A stretch of 16,653 bases of DNA, taken from positions 1 through 16,653 of the forward strand of contig DAITMB010000114.1 in the NCBI GenBank assembly GCA_036835375.1, read 5' to 3'. This document shows, one piece after another, positions 7,330 to 15,489 of the stretch. Source of the DNA: JANQTF01 sp036835375. Its GTDB lineage: Bacteria > Bacteroidota > Bacteroidia > J057. A model generated the notes under the pieces. It worked only from the letters and a program-made list of their open reading frames with translations, ran no database searches and was not told the origin of the DNA. The position numbers and the translations under genes were made by a program. Numbering within the stretch: the stretch's first letter is position 1; each line of letters opens with the position of its first letter.

Positions 7330-8790
7330 TCACCACTCAAACGCAGTGTTGAGCGCCCAATCTAGAAATGCCTCCAAAGCAGGTCGATCTCGGTCCAGCC
7401 GGTGGAGCTCTACGCTCACGAAGATCTGATTGATTTCTCCGTTGGTGAAGCGCGTACTGGCCGCGATCACCCGAGGCCCTACCCAGCCACCGATCGTGGT
7501 GAGTTGTGCTTCGAGCAAGGCATTATTGGGATCTCTTGGATAAAAGGGATCCGCGCCTGTGATGAACGTTCCACACACCAGCGGCGGCAACTGGCCTGCA
7601 ATCACCCCGACGGGGCTGGCAAGGCTGTCGATGGCGATACGAGCTTGTCCCACCGAACTGCTTAGGCTATCCATGGGCGAAAACCCAAACACAGGCGACA
7701 GCCCAGACTCTGCAGGGTCATTGAATGTGGCGGGGAATTTGGCGCTGATAAAGAGCTTCCCACCCACGTTGAGGTATCGCTGTAGCGACTGTGCCGCGAC
7801 TTCCAATGTGAGTTGCTGACCCAGTGCAGCAAGGTTTGATCCATCTGAATACCAGAGTACACGGTCATAAATACCCAAAATCAGGCCCAAGGTCGGGTCC
7901 CAGATGGAGGGTCTGTTGCTGCGAATGTCGATTCGGTCATAGGTCGGAAACACTTCGTCGAGCAGGCTCATGTGCACCTGATCCGCCTGCGAATCACTGT
8001 TGTCATCCACCAAGAGGAGAGTGCCCTGCTGCTGACGAAGGTAGAAACTGCGCGTGGAGTCTATGGCCGAGAAGGATCCGGCAATGTCTTTCGCGCGCAG
8101 GTAAATCTTGTTATTAGCGCCCACCACGGCGCCCAACAGCGGAACAGCAAGGGGAGTGGCCGCAGGGCCGTTATACAATATCAGGTCTTGCGGGCCAGCT
8201 ACGCTTGGATTTTCAGGAAGAAAAGATAAAAAAGAGATCGTCCTGGCCAACTCTACCCAAGGACCATCATTGATTTTGACGGAAATACTCTCTAGGGTTT
8301 CATCACCATCAGGATCGGATACTTGCCAAAGCACTGTCCCTGCCGAAAACACTGTGTCGGGCAAGACAGACACCGTATCGAAGCGCGCTACGGGGGGCTG
8401 ATTGCGCAGCGGGATGTTAAGAAAAGCGGGCGTGGGATCTCTTTCTCCATCGTTGTCCACTGCGCGCACATACAGGGTGATGTCCACGGTATCGCTACCA
8501 GCAGGAATGTCAAATTGGAATGTGCTGTCCCTTTGTGTGGTAAAGCCCCAATTGGTTTCATCGAAAGAAAGCTCGTAACCGACCACGTACCCGTCTTTAT
8601 CTTCCCCAGACCAGTAGAGTTGAATCACACTGTTGAGCCGGTTTTCCCCTCGGAGATTAACTTCTTTCAAAAATAGCTGCGTCTCCGGCGGCAAATTCTC
8701 CAACAAGGTTCCTTTCTCGCAGGAAACTACTAGCAAAGAAGTTACCGTTACCAGCAACATCAGAAAACCCAAAAAAGCGCGTTTCGACAT
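7330..8790 (-). CDS. Lipoprotein with Ig/FN3-like and GATase-like domains
   Basis: From the ATG at 8790 the product has 486 residues. It opens with a basic pair, a hydrophobic stretch and a lipobox ending VVSC (Cys24), so it is very probably a lipoprotein facing the periplasm or the cell surface. Residues ~33-130 (PPETQLFL, then YWSGEDKDGYVVGYELSFD) and ~132-252 (QPPVARFD, then WQVSDPDGDE) look like two fibronectin/Ig-like beta-sandwich domains. From 256 a different alpha/beta domain starts with GTLLLVDDN, continues with IYDRVLWYSDG and LQRYLNVGGKLFIS, and runs to the end. That pattern resembles GATase1/ThuA-like flavodoxin folds, but no nucleophilic Cys is seen at the expected turn. An upstream ATG at 8844 would bury the signal peptide and is less likely. 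The gene follows a strong terminator, so it needs its own promoter, which I could not find. Function unknown. Confidence 0.8.
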   Translation of the reverse strand: MSKRAFLGFLMLLVTVTSLLVVSCEKGTLLENLPPETQLFLKEVNLRGENRLNSVIQLYWSGEDKDGYVVGYELSFDETNWGFTTQRDSTFQFDIPAGSDTVDITLYVRAVDNDGERDPTPAFLNIPLRNQPPVARFDTVSVLPDTVFSAGTVLWQVSDPDGDETLESISVKINDGPWVELARTISFLSFLPENPSVAGPQDLILYNGPAATPLAVPLLGAVVGANNKIYLRAKDIAGSFSAIDSTRSFYLRQQQGTLLLVDDNSDSQADQVHMSLLDEVFPTYDRIDIRSNRPSIWDPTLGLILGIYDRVLWYSDGSNLAALGQQLTLEVAAQSLQRYLNVGGKLFISAKFPATFNDPAESGLSPVFGFSPMDSLSSSVGQARIAIDSLASPVGVIAGQLPPLVCGTFITGADPFYPRDPNNALLEAQLTTIGGWVGPRVIAASTRFTNGEINQIFVSVELHRLDRDRPALEAFLDWALNTAFEW

Positions 8791-8952
8791 GATCAATAAG
8801 TTGATGCTTAGCTTTGTAAGGACAAGGTGGGAGGGCACCTGCATTCATCACCTCGCACTTCGTTTCCTTCACTCAACGAGAAACAGAAGGAGAAACATCA
8901 GCAAAGATGGGGACCCAACGCCAGAATCGAGCATATGAGTCAAATTTTGGAT

Positions 8953-9003
8953 AAAAAAAGGGAGACGCAAAGGCTGGAATTTCCGCTGCACTTTGCATCT
9001 CCC
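8953..9003 (-). terminator. Strong intrinsic terminator after the T9SS gene pair
   Basis: GGGAGA-c-GCAAAG at 8960-8972 pairs with CTTTGC-a-TCTCCC at 8991-9003, 12 of 13 positions complementary. The 18-nt loop contains its own small inverted repeat (GGAA/TTCC). On the minus strand the stem is followed at once by seven T residues (8959-8953). It lies about 55 nt after the stop codon at 9057 and separates the T9SS genes from the lipoprotein gene. Confidence 0.93.
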
Positions 9004-9018
9004 ATGGTATCGAAGTCA

Positions 9019-9046
9019 ACACGTGTCACATATCGGAGACACGTGT
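9019..9046 (-). repeat. Inverted repeat just after the stop codon of the T9SS gene
   Basis: ACACGTGTC at 9019-9027 is a perfect 9-bp inverted partner of GACACGTGT at 9038-9046, with a 10-nt loop. Each arm also holds the palindrome ACACGTGT, so the two palindromes sit exactly 20 bp apart. It lies between the stop codon and the terminator and has no T-tract. It may protect the mRNA 3' end or bind a dimeric protein; both are guesses. Confidence 0.6.
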
Positions 9047-9056
9047 AAGCAAAGCA

Positions 9057-11207
9057 CTAGTCAATCAACACTACCTTGTGGCGAGACAGGATCTCGCGAT
9101 CGGTGCGAATGCTGATGAGATAGGTCCCCGCTGGCAGGTGGTTGGTTTGGAAAGAAATCTCTCCCACAGTTCCCTCAAGCGCCTTGGTGGCGAGGGAGCG
9201 TCCCATCATGTCCGTCAGAACCACTTGGCCTACTACACGACTGGATAGATCATAGCGAAGGGTGACTTGCTCCCGTGCAGGATTCGGATACACTGTGAGG
9301 GTATGGCTCTCGATCGTGCTCTCAAGATCTGAGATCCCATCTGGGCAATTCTCTCCTTTGTAGCCGACCGCATCGTCGTTGTTGCGAGGAAGCAGCTTCA
9401 TGGCGCCAAAGCTGTGGTACATGATCCCGCTGAGGCTCTCCATGGAGTCACCAACCGTGATGACGCAAGGATCCACCGTCATGATTCCAAAATCAGTGGA
9501 AAATAAAATGTCATTGATGTAAGAAAATGCCAGTGAGCTGAATGCACTACCAGTTACTCTTCCAGCGAGCACCCGTGATCCAGCATTGGGATCGAAAGGG
9601 TCTTTACCCACGCGATACTCTGCAAAGTTGCTGGGATCATCGGCATTCTCGTCCACCACGTAGAGCGGATCACCATTATCGCCGACCAACTTGACCACCA
9701 TGCTCTCGTAGGGCTCTACGCCGGCTACGCTATAGCTGGAGAAAAGGGAAGGATCCAGCTCGATGGCATCCGGCAAGGCATTGCCAGTGGAGATGGTGCT
9801 TGCCGATTGCACGATCATGGTCGTCATGTCAAAGCTTTCGATGATAGTACCCGACACCTCAACCTCATCTCCGCGCTGAAGCGCGTTCAACGACTGATTT
9901 TGCGTGAGGGGAAGCCCTGCCCACTGGTTTTCGCCAGGCTGCTGGATGTACACAAATCCCAGGTCGTTCGAAGAAGAAGTCGCTGTCACGATTCCTCTAA
10001 GGGTCACGTCCAGATTCACGTAGCCCGAATTATCTGTCGAAAAGGGTGCAAACTGCACATCGTAGATGGTCGTGAGTCCGCCATCTCTTACAAAAAAGAA
10101 GAGCGGATCCGCTACCCCACCACCCACATCGGGATTGCAGGCTGTGAGGTTGTCATTGTCAGTGGCGCACACATAGTATTTTACCAAATCACCGTCTGAA
10201 AATGCGGTGCTTGGAATCGTGCCAGTGTACGTGCTGCCAGATGCAGTCATCGGTACGCTGAAATAAGTAGGATTGCCTACACCTACAGCGTAAAAAAGAG
10301 AAGCTGAGGTCACAGTCCCGTCCACGTCATCAATGGTAGCTGATACATTGACATCCTGTGAAGGGCTGGGGGAAATAGGATTGCGAGTTGTCCCAGAAAT
10401 CAGAGGGGCCGAAAAACCCGCCCGAACGACATAATCTTCCGAGCGAAATGGAAATAACTCGTAGCCGCGGCCATTCGCGCCAAAGCAACCGTTGGCAGAG
10501 TGAACGATGACACCGCGGATGGTGTCATACACTGTCCCGACATTCGGTGCTACAAAGGTACCACCGTTGGCAGGCAGTCGCTGGGCAATAAATCGATCTG
10601 ACACATTAATGGTGTTTCCATTCGCGTCAGATGCATTAAAGCTCACCCGAGACCCCCCTGCAAACAAATCCACCGAAGTGACGGTCACATCTGTTATCTC
10701 CACATATTGCCCTTCCCACTGCTCGCCTGTCTCCGGCAAGTTGATCCGCTGGTTGTCGTTGAGATCACCCACAGATACAGGATTGACATATACAGTGCGG
10801 CCAAAGCCGATCACGTTGATTTCCAGTGGAGCGATCTCCGTTTCATTCCCAAAGGTGATTATCACCCCCAGCACTTCCACAGAGTCACCCGCCGAGAGAT
10901 CCAGCACATCATCGCCAGGTACTGGCGTCGGAACGCCTATGGTGTATAAATCAATGCCGTTGAACGGGCCAGGGCCACTTTGTAGCCACACATTGCGTCC
11001 ACTAACGACTTGCGCCAGACCGCCATCCATCATCACGGTCCCATGGGTCCACACCGTGTCGCCGAGGTAGGGCGTCGCATCCACACAGTTGCCCAAGTCT
11101 TGCTGGGACACAAACTGAATCTGCGAAATCGTCACTGTGTCGTATATCTGTGCGAATCCGCTCAGGCATAGGACCATGATCGTTGTTAGCAGTAAAGAAG
11201 ATTTCAT
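9057..11207 (-). CDS. T9SS-secreted protein with nuclease-type OB-fold regions
   Basis: From the ATG at 11207 the product has 716 residues and a signal peptide ending GFAQ. ISQIQFVSQQ at ~28-37 followed by DTVWTHGTVM, and TIYDVQFAPF at ~380-389 followed by DVTLRGIVTA, open two related OB-fold-like regions of the sort found beside secreted nucleases (YhcR/ExeM type). The second continues with GDEVEVSGTIIESF, LPDAIEL and a GVEPYESMVVKLVG segment, typical of that family. Between them, ~268-374 is an Ig-like domain (SATIDDVDGTVTSASLFYAV). No endonuclease/exonuclease catalytic domain is present. Residues ~634-716 are a type A T9SS sorting domain: LTVYPNPA, VVLTDMMGRS, LPAGTYLISI and a final KVVLID. 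A GTG at 11300 would add 31 residues in front of the signal peptide and is rejected. The gene is 93 bp behind the previous T9SS gene, probably in one transcript. AATTTTTG just before the ATG is one base off a -7 box. Confidence 0.85.
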   Translation of the reverse strand: MKSSLLLTTIMVLCLSGFAQIYDTVTISQIQFVSQQDLGNCVDATPYLGDTVWTHGTVMMDGGLAQVVSGRNVWLQSGPGPFNGIDLYTIGVPTPVPGDDVLDLSAGDSVEVLGVIITFGNETEIAPLEINVIGFGRTVYVNPVSVGDLNDNQRINLPETGEQWEGQYVEITDVTVTSVDLFAGGSRVSFNASDANGNTINVSDRFIAQRLPANGGTFVAPNVGTVYDTIRGVIVHSANGCFGANGRGYELFPFRSEDYVVRAGFSAPLISGTTRNPISPSPSQDVNVSATIDDVDGTVTSASLFYAVGVGNPTYFSVPMTASGSTYTGTIPSTAFSDGDLVKYYVCATDNDNLTACNPDVGGGVADPLFFFVRDGGLTTIYDVQFAPFSTDNSGYVNLDVTLRGIVTATSSSNDLGFVYIQQPGENQWAGLPLTQNQSLNALQRGDEVEVSGTIIESFDMTTMIVQSASTISTGNALPDAIELDPSLFSSYSVAGVEPYESMVVKLVGDNGDPLYVVDENADDPSNFAEYRVGKDPFDPNAGSRVLAGRVTGSAFSSLAFSYINDILFSTDFGIMTVDPCVITVGDSMESLSGIMYHSFGAMKLLPRNNDDAVGYKGENCPDGISDLESTIESHTLTVYPNPAREQVTLRYDLSSRVVGQVVLTDMMGRSLATKALEGTVGEISFQTNHLPAGTYLISIRTDREILSRHKVVLID

Positions 11208-11300
11208 GTCAAAAATTGGTTTTGGAAAAGAAGAATCTGAAACGAAAGGTAAATGGAAGATAAAGTGAATCACAGCTACAGAATACACAGATGAAAACAC

Positions 11301-13376
11301 CTACTTGATGACGACAAATTTGCCCCGCATCTTTTCTCCGGTGTCTTGGTCGATCACCACAAAAAGATAGATGCCCCGGGCGATGATCTGCGTATCAGCC
11401 GACAGCAAATCCCAAGCATGCTCTCCACCCGAAAATGCAGTGGTGCCAGGATCCGAATAGGTCTGAAACCAGCGGCTGTCGGAGCCGTTGTATTGCTCAT
11501 TGTGCTCAATGACGTCCACTAAGTCACCTGAAAGGGTATAGACTCGAATTTCGCATCGGGCAGGAAGATTGGCGAAGTACAGCTTGCGATCTTCTTCCAA
11601 TGTGCTGGCGCCTTCCCAATCAGCTCGACCGTAGTAGGGATTGGGATACACAAATGGCTCGCCCTGCGCAAAATTTTGATTGGCAGGCTTCCCAGCAAAC
11701 ACCCTGCGGAGATTTGCCAACTGCGCAGATTCGAGAGGGGGTAGATTGTTCACTTCATCGCCCCGGTCAAAAGCTGTGAGAGCAATGACGTGTTGCCAAC
11801 CATTTGCCACATTATCAAAAGTGTATTTATACCAATATTGGATGGAGTCGCCCGGAAATGTCACAGGTGTTTCCAGCCGCACATCCTCAAATCCTGTATC
11901 AAAGCTCAATTCGTTGTCTGGGATGTCCCACTGTGCGACAGGACTCAGCGCTTGAATAAGATTCTGGGTATTCTGCACGTCGAATCCCACGGCTGTTTTG
12001 TAGAGCTTATATCCCTCGAAATCCCGGATTTTGGAAATGGGATCAATGCTGAATTCTGAGTTATCGCTCCAATAGACTTCGATGCGGTGATCACTGGGAA
12101 TCACTTTCATCACAGGCCGGTCAGGAGGCGTAGGGAGAATAAAGCGGGTAATTTTACCATCCCCATCCAAGTCTTCGCCCGGATCAAGAATACCGTTGCC
12201 GTTGTTGTCTTCCCCAAGGTAGGCTCTCTGTGCCCAGCCCGCGTTTTGCAGAAGATTCGCGCGCTGCTCAGGCGTGTTGGCCGCGGCTGGCAGGCCGTCA
12301 AACACCCTCCGGGCACACACCAGCGCAAAAGCTACTTCGATGGTCTCTCCCGGATTCAAGCGTGTGAAAGGACCAGCCGACACCAGATTCGAGCGATTAT
12401 TGGCGAGATTGATCTGATTTTGTATGGCGGTCCAATCTGCGTCATAGTTCAATCCCTCGGTCATTTTTCCGTACTTCTGAAAGTCATTCGTCGGAAAAAA
12501 GTAGCGTGGATCTGCAGAGTTCCGGAATTGCCAGGTATTAAAATGGACCTTAAAATTGGGCGAGGTGGGCGGAAAGCCGTTGATTTCAGCACCGAGAAAC
12601 TTGGTCGCGATATAACTGTCGGTGTACCCTACGTCGCCCGTAGCATCGAACTCATAGCCCATGTTCAGGCTGTCCACATAGCCATTTCCTCCCTTGTTGA
12701 AAAAGGCAGTGCCACCAGGCGGCGTGATATTGACATTGCGGATCACCCCATCCATCCAAAATCCCAAAAACAACGAATCGACGTTGCGATCGGAGACGTT
12801 GGTGATACGAAAATTGTAGATGAGGAAGAAATTGGCGAAGGCAAAATTCCAATTGTAAGACTCAAATTCGATCTCCAGCCCCAGTGGATTGAGGTGGTCC
12901 ACGATCGGGATGCTGCTTCCACCTCCCGTGGTGATCGCGATGGCACTGTCAGTGAACACCGACACAAAATCCTGATGGGAGATAGCCGCTGGGTCATAAA
13001 ATGGGGAGTCAAACAAAGAGGAGCGCTCCCGCAAAGGTGTTTTGGAAGTAAATTCGAACCCAGCCTTTCCCGTCGCATACCCGGAAGCATCATCGACGGC
13101 TCCTGTGGACACTGCCACCTGTCCGTTTACTATGCCACCAATCCACAAACCTCCGTCAAAGACGTGCTCGATTCCAGAATTAGCCGGATACTCGCAAGAA
13201 GGAAAGCCTTGGACATTGAAACTGCCAGAAAAGCTGTTTCCGATGATGCCCAAGTTGCTGACGGTCGCGGCGATGTTGCCAGCGGAAGTCACTTTCTCGT
13301 CATACACGTCGGGCGCTTGTCCCAGCAGGCCCTGGCACATCGAGAGAATGCCAAATAGTAGGATTACATGCTTCAT
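11301..13376 (-). CDS. T9SS-secreted protein with EF-hand-like calcium loops
   Basis: The product has 691 residues from the ATG at 13376, with a signal peptide (MKHVILLFGILSMCQGLLGQ). The N-terminal half has the motifs AATVSNLGIIGNSFSG, HVFDGGLWIGGIVNGQ and FFLIYNFRITNVSDRNVDSL, seen in large uncharacterised surface proteins of Bacteroidota and relatives. At ~389-408 two Asp/Asn/Gly-rich loops (GEDNNGNGILDPGE, then DLDGDGKITR) look like EF-hand/dockerin-type calcium sites. An FN3-like section follows (RIEVYWSDNSE, FEGYKLYKTAVG). From ~577 the sequence is a T9SS/FlgD-like sorting domain: FVYPNPYYG, LPARCEIRVYTLSGDLV, ARGIYLFVVI and the end MRGKFVVIK. A TTG nine bases upstream is in frame, but it lies inside the -7 box and the ATG is preferred. 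It precedes the second T9SS gene and may share its transcript. Function unknown; export and surface location are well supported. Confidence 0.86.
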   Translation of the reverse strand: MKHVILLFGILSMCQGLLGQAPDVYDEKVTSAGNIAATVSNLGIIGNSFSGSFNVQGFPSCEYPANSGIEHVFDGGLWIGGIVNGQVAVSTGAVDDASGYATGKAGFEFTSKTPLRERSSLFDSPFYDPAAISHQDFVSVFTDSAIAITTGGGSSIPIVDHLNPLGLEIEFESYNWNFAFANFFLIYNFRITNVSDRNVDSLFLGFWMDGVIRNVNITPPGGTAFFNKGGNGYVDSLNMGYEFDATGDVGYTDSYIATKFLGAEINGFPPTSPNFKVHFNTWQFRNSADPRYFFPTNDFQKYGKMTEGLNYDADWTAIQNQINLANNRSNLVSAGPFTRLNPGETIEVAFALVCARRVFDGLPAAANTPEQRANLLQNAGWAQRAYLGEDNNGNGILDPGEDLDGDGKITRFILPTPPDRPVMKVIPSDHRIEVYWSDNSEFSIDPISKIRDFEGYKLYKTAVGFDVQNTQNLIQALSPVAQWDIPDNELSFDTGFEDVRLETPVTFPGDSIQYWYKYTFDNVANGWQHVIALTAFDRGDEVNNLPPLESAQLANLRRVFAGKPANQNFAQGEPFVYPNPYYGRADWEGASTLEEDRKLYFANLPARCEIRVYTLSGDLVDVIEHNEQYNGSDSRWFQTYSDPGTTAFSGGEHAWDLLSADTQIIARGIYLFVVIDQDTGEKMRGKFVVIK

Positions 13377-13382
13377 CGGAAG

Positions 13383-13390
13383 CAAAGGTA
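13383..13390 (-). promoter_or_regulatory. -7 promoter box directly before the 13376 start codon
   Basis: The minus strand reads TACCTTTG, a perfect TAnnTTTG, only 6 nt before the ATG at 13376. The transcript would have almost no leader. A -33 TTG at the usual distance is not evident; the nearest is about 28 nt upstream. Confidence 0.5.
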
Positions 13391-13471
13391 CTCATTTGCC
13401 CGGAGTGCTGGATTACGGCAATGTAAAATTGTACGAGAAAGCCAGTCTCTTTTTTCAAACGACTGATTGGC

Positions 13472-13981
13472 TCATCTTCGGCTCAGCCCTACGCCGATAC
13501 ACAAGCCGCCTTGATGCACAAGGACATGGCTGCCGGGCTGGAGAGAAGGTGTGTAGGCTAACTTGAGCATGATTCCGCCAGCGTGATCGGGGTGATAGCG
13601 GACACCGATGATTCCTGTGGGCCAGATCTCAGCTCCGTCCTCCATCAGTGCTTGGGTGAAGCTCACCCGGACACCGCCGCCGATCTCTCCCCAAAGTTTT
13701 TCATAGCCAAATAGACCGCTGGCAGTCACAGGAATTCCAAATTCTATTTCTCCGCCTCCCACAGGAAATGCGCCTGCTCCGATCCGCGAGGTGGCAGCTG
13801 CATGTTCGCCACTGGCGATCAATTGTTCATAATTCAAGGAAAGGGTCCCTCCATTCCCCAAGACTTCGAGGAAAAGCACGTGTTCGCACATCCAGGAGGA
13901 ACTTTGTGGCGTGAGAAATTGCGCTTGAGCGACAAAAAGGGTCATGAAAGCGAAGCCGAGGGTGGTGAATGCGTGTTTCAT
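13472..13981 (-). CDS. Small exported protein, probable outer-membrane beta-strand protein
   Basis: This is a 169-residue product with a clear signal peptide (MKHAFTTLGFAFMTLFVAQA, cleavage probably before QF). The mature part is Gly-rich with alternating hydrophobic and polar residues: TLSLNYEQLI, GEIEFGIPVTASGLFGYE, GEIGGGVRVSF, PTGIIGVRYH, GIMLKLAYTP, CIGVGLSRR. That pattern suits beta-strands of a small outer-membrane barrel, but the chain is short and does not end in the usual aromatic residue. I do not recognise the family. It has its own -7 box 4 nt before the ATG and lies between larger exported-protein genes on the same strand, 69 bp after the stop of the one upstream. It is probably a real gene; function unknown. 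Confidence 0.72.
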   Translation of the reverse strand: MKHAFTTLGFAFMTLFVAQAQFLTPQSSSWMCEHVLFLEVLGNGGTLSLNYEQLIASGEHAAATSRIGAGAFPVGGGEIEFGIPVTASGLFGYEKLWGEIGGGVRVSFTQALMEDGAEIWPTGIIGVRYHPDHAGGIMLKLAYTPSLQPGSHVLVHQGGLCIGVGLSRR

Positions 13982-13985
13982 GATG

Positions 13986-13993
13986 CAAAGATA
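13986..13993 (-). promoter_or_regulatory. -7 promoter box directly before the 13981 start codon
   Basis: The minus strand reads TATCTTTG, a perfect TAnnTTTG, 4 nt before the ATG at 13981. A TTTA (14018-14015) 21 nt upstream may be a weak -33 element. The predicted mRNA starts at or next to the start codon. Confidence 0.52.
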
Positions 13994-14050
13994 TTTGCCT
14001 CAAAAAAACTACGATAAACTGGACTATCCACACTCCTTTGTGCTCCGATA

Positions 14051-15310
14051 TTACAGGCGGGTGTTCACAATGTTGTTGTACATGGACCCAAAAGTATAGC
14101 TCAATCCGGCGTGAAGACCCATTTGATAGTCAGTGGCCAATTGCCGCTGCTGGAGAAGCAAGTCTTCGAGGCTGGATCCGCCTGCGGGTAGCGAAACCTG
14201 GTCGCGGATCAGCTTCATATGGCCAGATACCCTTACGGCCAGTCCCCGAACGATTCGGAGGTCCACATTGGCATCGAAACTGGTGCGAAACTTAGCTGGG
14301 TCGTCGAAATAGTGTGAGCCGTTCAAGCCAGCATACAATTGGCCCCAAGGCTGCCGAAAACGCAAAGCGATTTGAAGTTCCTGCTGCGCCAACATCTCAT
14401 TCATGCGGTTGTACACAGTGACTTCTGCATAGTCTTGGTACAAGCCCCGCAAGCGATAGGCGACAGTGAGCTCACGCCGCATGACTTCGCGATAAGGGAA
14501 AAAGCTGTATTCAATGGCTGGAGCGAGCGAAAGGTGATAATCGATATTTTGATACGTGTCGTGAAAGGAATTGACACCGCCACCGACTGACCAGTGATCT
14601 CCCAAACTGTAGGCTAGGCTCCCCCATCCTCCCTGATGTCTTCTCTCGCTGACAAATTCTTCGCTCTCTCCCGAAATCACCGTGCGATTGAGATGTGAAT
14701 ACCCCCGAAGCTGAATTCTCCACTGTTCCGTGACGTGGTCAGCACGGATGCCTGTATGGAGCGCATACTTTTTCTGAAGGGATTCGAGATTCATATTTCC
14801 ATTGGCACTCACCTCAAATATCCAGTTGCCCCAAGGATCTTTGTTTGCCTGCCCATTCACAGGTACCGCTTCGGCCTTCTGGATGGAGAGATTCACCACA
14901 TCTTCCCAGCCGCTTCTGGCGAGATAAGGAAGGGTTCCAATCTGAATGATTTTGAGCATCCCTTTGCGAATGTCGTCCTGAGAATCATTGGGTTGCGTGC
15001 TGAAAAAGAGCAAATTGTTCATCCCATCAAAGACTCCCTGACCGATGAAAGACAACTCATACGTAGCTCCGCCGCCAGCTGTGTGTTGCCGCGCCACGAG
15101 GACGTGAACGCTGGCGTCCTGCTGTGCCCGCACGTAATTCACAGCGTTGAACTCTTGCTTGATGAAGGCGTGATCACAGAATTCGCAATCCAAAAACAAC
15201 CCGACGGCTGTCTGCGCTACATCTTGGGCGACTACAGGAGAAGAGAGCACTACGCAGAACGCGAGGAGAAGCGGGCGGTAAAGCTGGCGGAGGTAAGAGG
15301 AGTTTCGCAT
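14051..15310 (-). CDS. Exported protein with CxxC N-domain and probable outer-membrane barrel
   Basis: From the ATG at 15310 the product has 419 residues and a signal peptide ending SSPVVAQ. The N-terminal part reads LFLDCEFCDHAFIKQEF (CxxC at 42-45), then VNYVRAQQDASVHVLVARQ (57-75) and TYELSFIGQGVF (about 83-94). I recall this pattern from uncharacterised outer-membrane proteins of Bacteroidota and related phyla, but cannot attach a function. From ~160 on, the sequence has amphipathic strands with aromatic ends (WRIQLRGYSHLN, HWSVGGGVNSFHDTYQN, ELTVAYRLRGLYQDYAEV, QLYAGLNGSHYFDD, GLHAGLSYTFG), as in a 12-or-so-stranded barrel. An alternative ATG at 15352 would lengthen the signal peptide N-region by 14 residues. 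The gene is divergent from the ABC permease and heads the minus-strand run of exported-protein genes. Confidence 0.8.
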   Translation of the reverse strand: MRNSSYLRQLYRPLLLAFCVVLSSPVVAQDVAQTAVGLFLDCEFCDHAFIKQEFNAVNYVRAQQDASVHVLVARQHTAGGGATYELSFIGQGVFDGMNNLLFFSTQPNDSQDDIRKGMLKIIQIGTLPYLARSGWEDVVNLSIQKAEAVPVNGQANKDPWGNWIFEVSANGNMNLESLQKKYALHTGIRADHVTEQWRIQLRGYSHLNRTVISGESEEFVSERRHQGGWGSLAYSLGDHWSVGGGVNSFHDTYQNIDYHLSLAPAIEYSFFPYREVMRRELTVAYRLRGLYQDYAEVTVYNRMNEMLAQQELQIALRFRQPWGQLYAGLNGSHYFDDPAKFRTSFDANVDLRIVRGLAVRVSGHMKLIRDQVSLPAGGSSLEDLLLQQRQLATDYQMGLHAGLSYTFGSMYNNIVNTRL

Positions 15311-15435
15311 TCGGATGCAGATCAATTGGGACCGTGATTGCCAAAGGAGCATGACTGAGGATGTTGCGAATTACCCTGTTCTACCTTGGGCGATCAAGGC
15401 TTCTCCGATGAAGCCGGATCACTGAGCACCGAATT

Positions 15436-15445
15436 GGGATATCCC
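15436..15445. promoter_or_regulatory. Perfect 10-bp palindrome in the divergent promoter region
   Basis: GGGATATCCC is a perfect palindrome in the 183-bp gap between the minus-strand gene at 15310 and the plus-strand permease. It lies 36 bp upstream of the permease -7 box, just outside the expected -33 position, where a regulator could bind. A chance palindrome of this size is possible. Confidence 0.3.
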
Positions 15446-15481
15446 GGGGTCTCTCCATTTTTAAGAATACACTCCCCCCTG

Positions 15482-15489
15482 TATATTTG
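15482..15489 (+). promoter_or_regulatory. -7 promoter box directly before the permease start codon
   Basis: TATATTTG is a perfect TAnnTTTG and ends 4 nt before the ATG at 15494. At the usual -33 position (about 15458-15462) there is a run of T but no TTG. The transcript is predicted to be leaderless or nearly so. Confidence 0.52.

Noticed and set aside
12087..13358. 423-codon open frame on the plus strand opposite the T9SS gene
   Set aside because: It lies wholly antisense to a gene with signal peptide and sorting domain. Its product is rich in Arg/His/Val/Ile without any domain or signal, as expected of a shadow frame.
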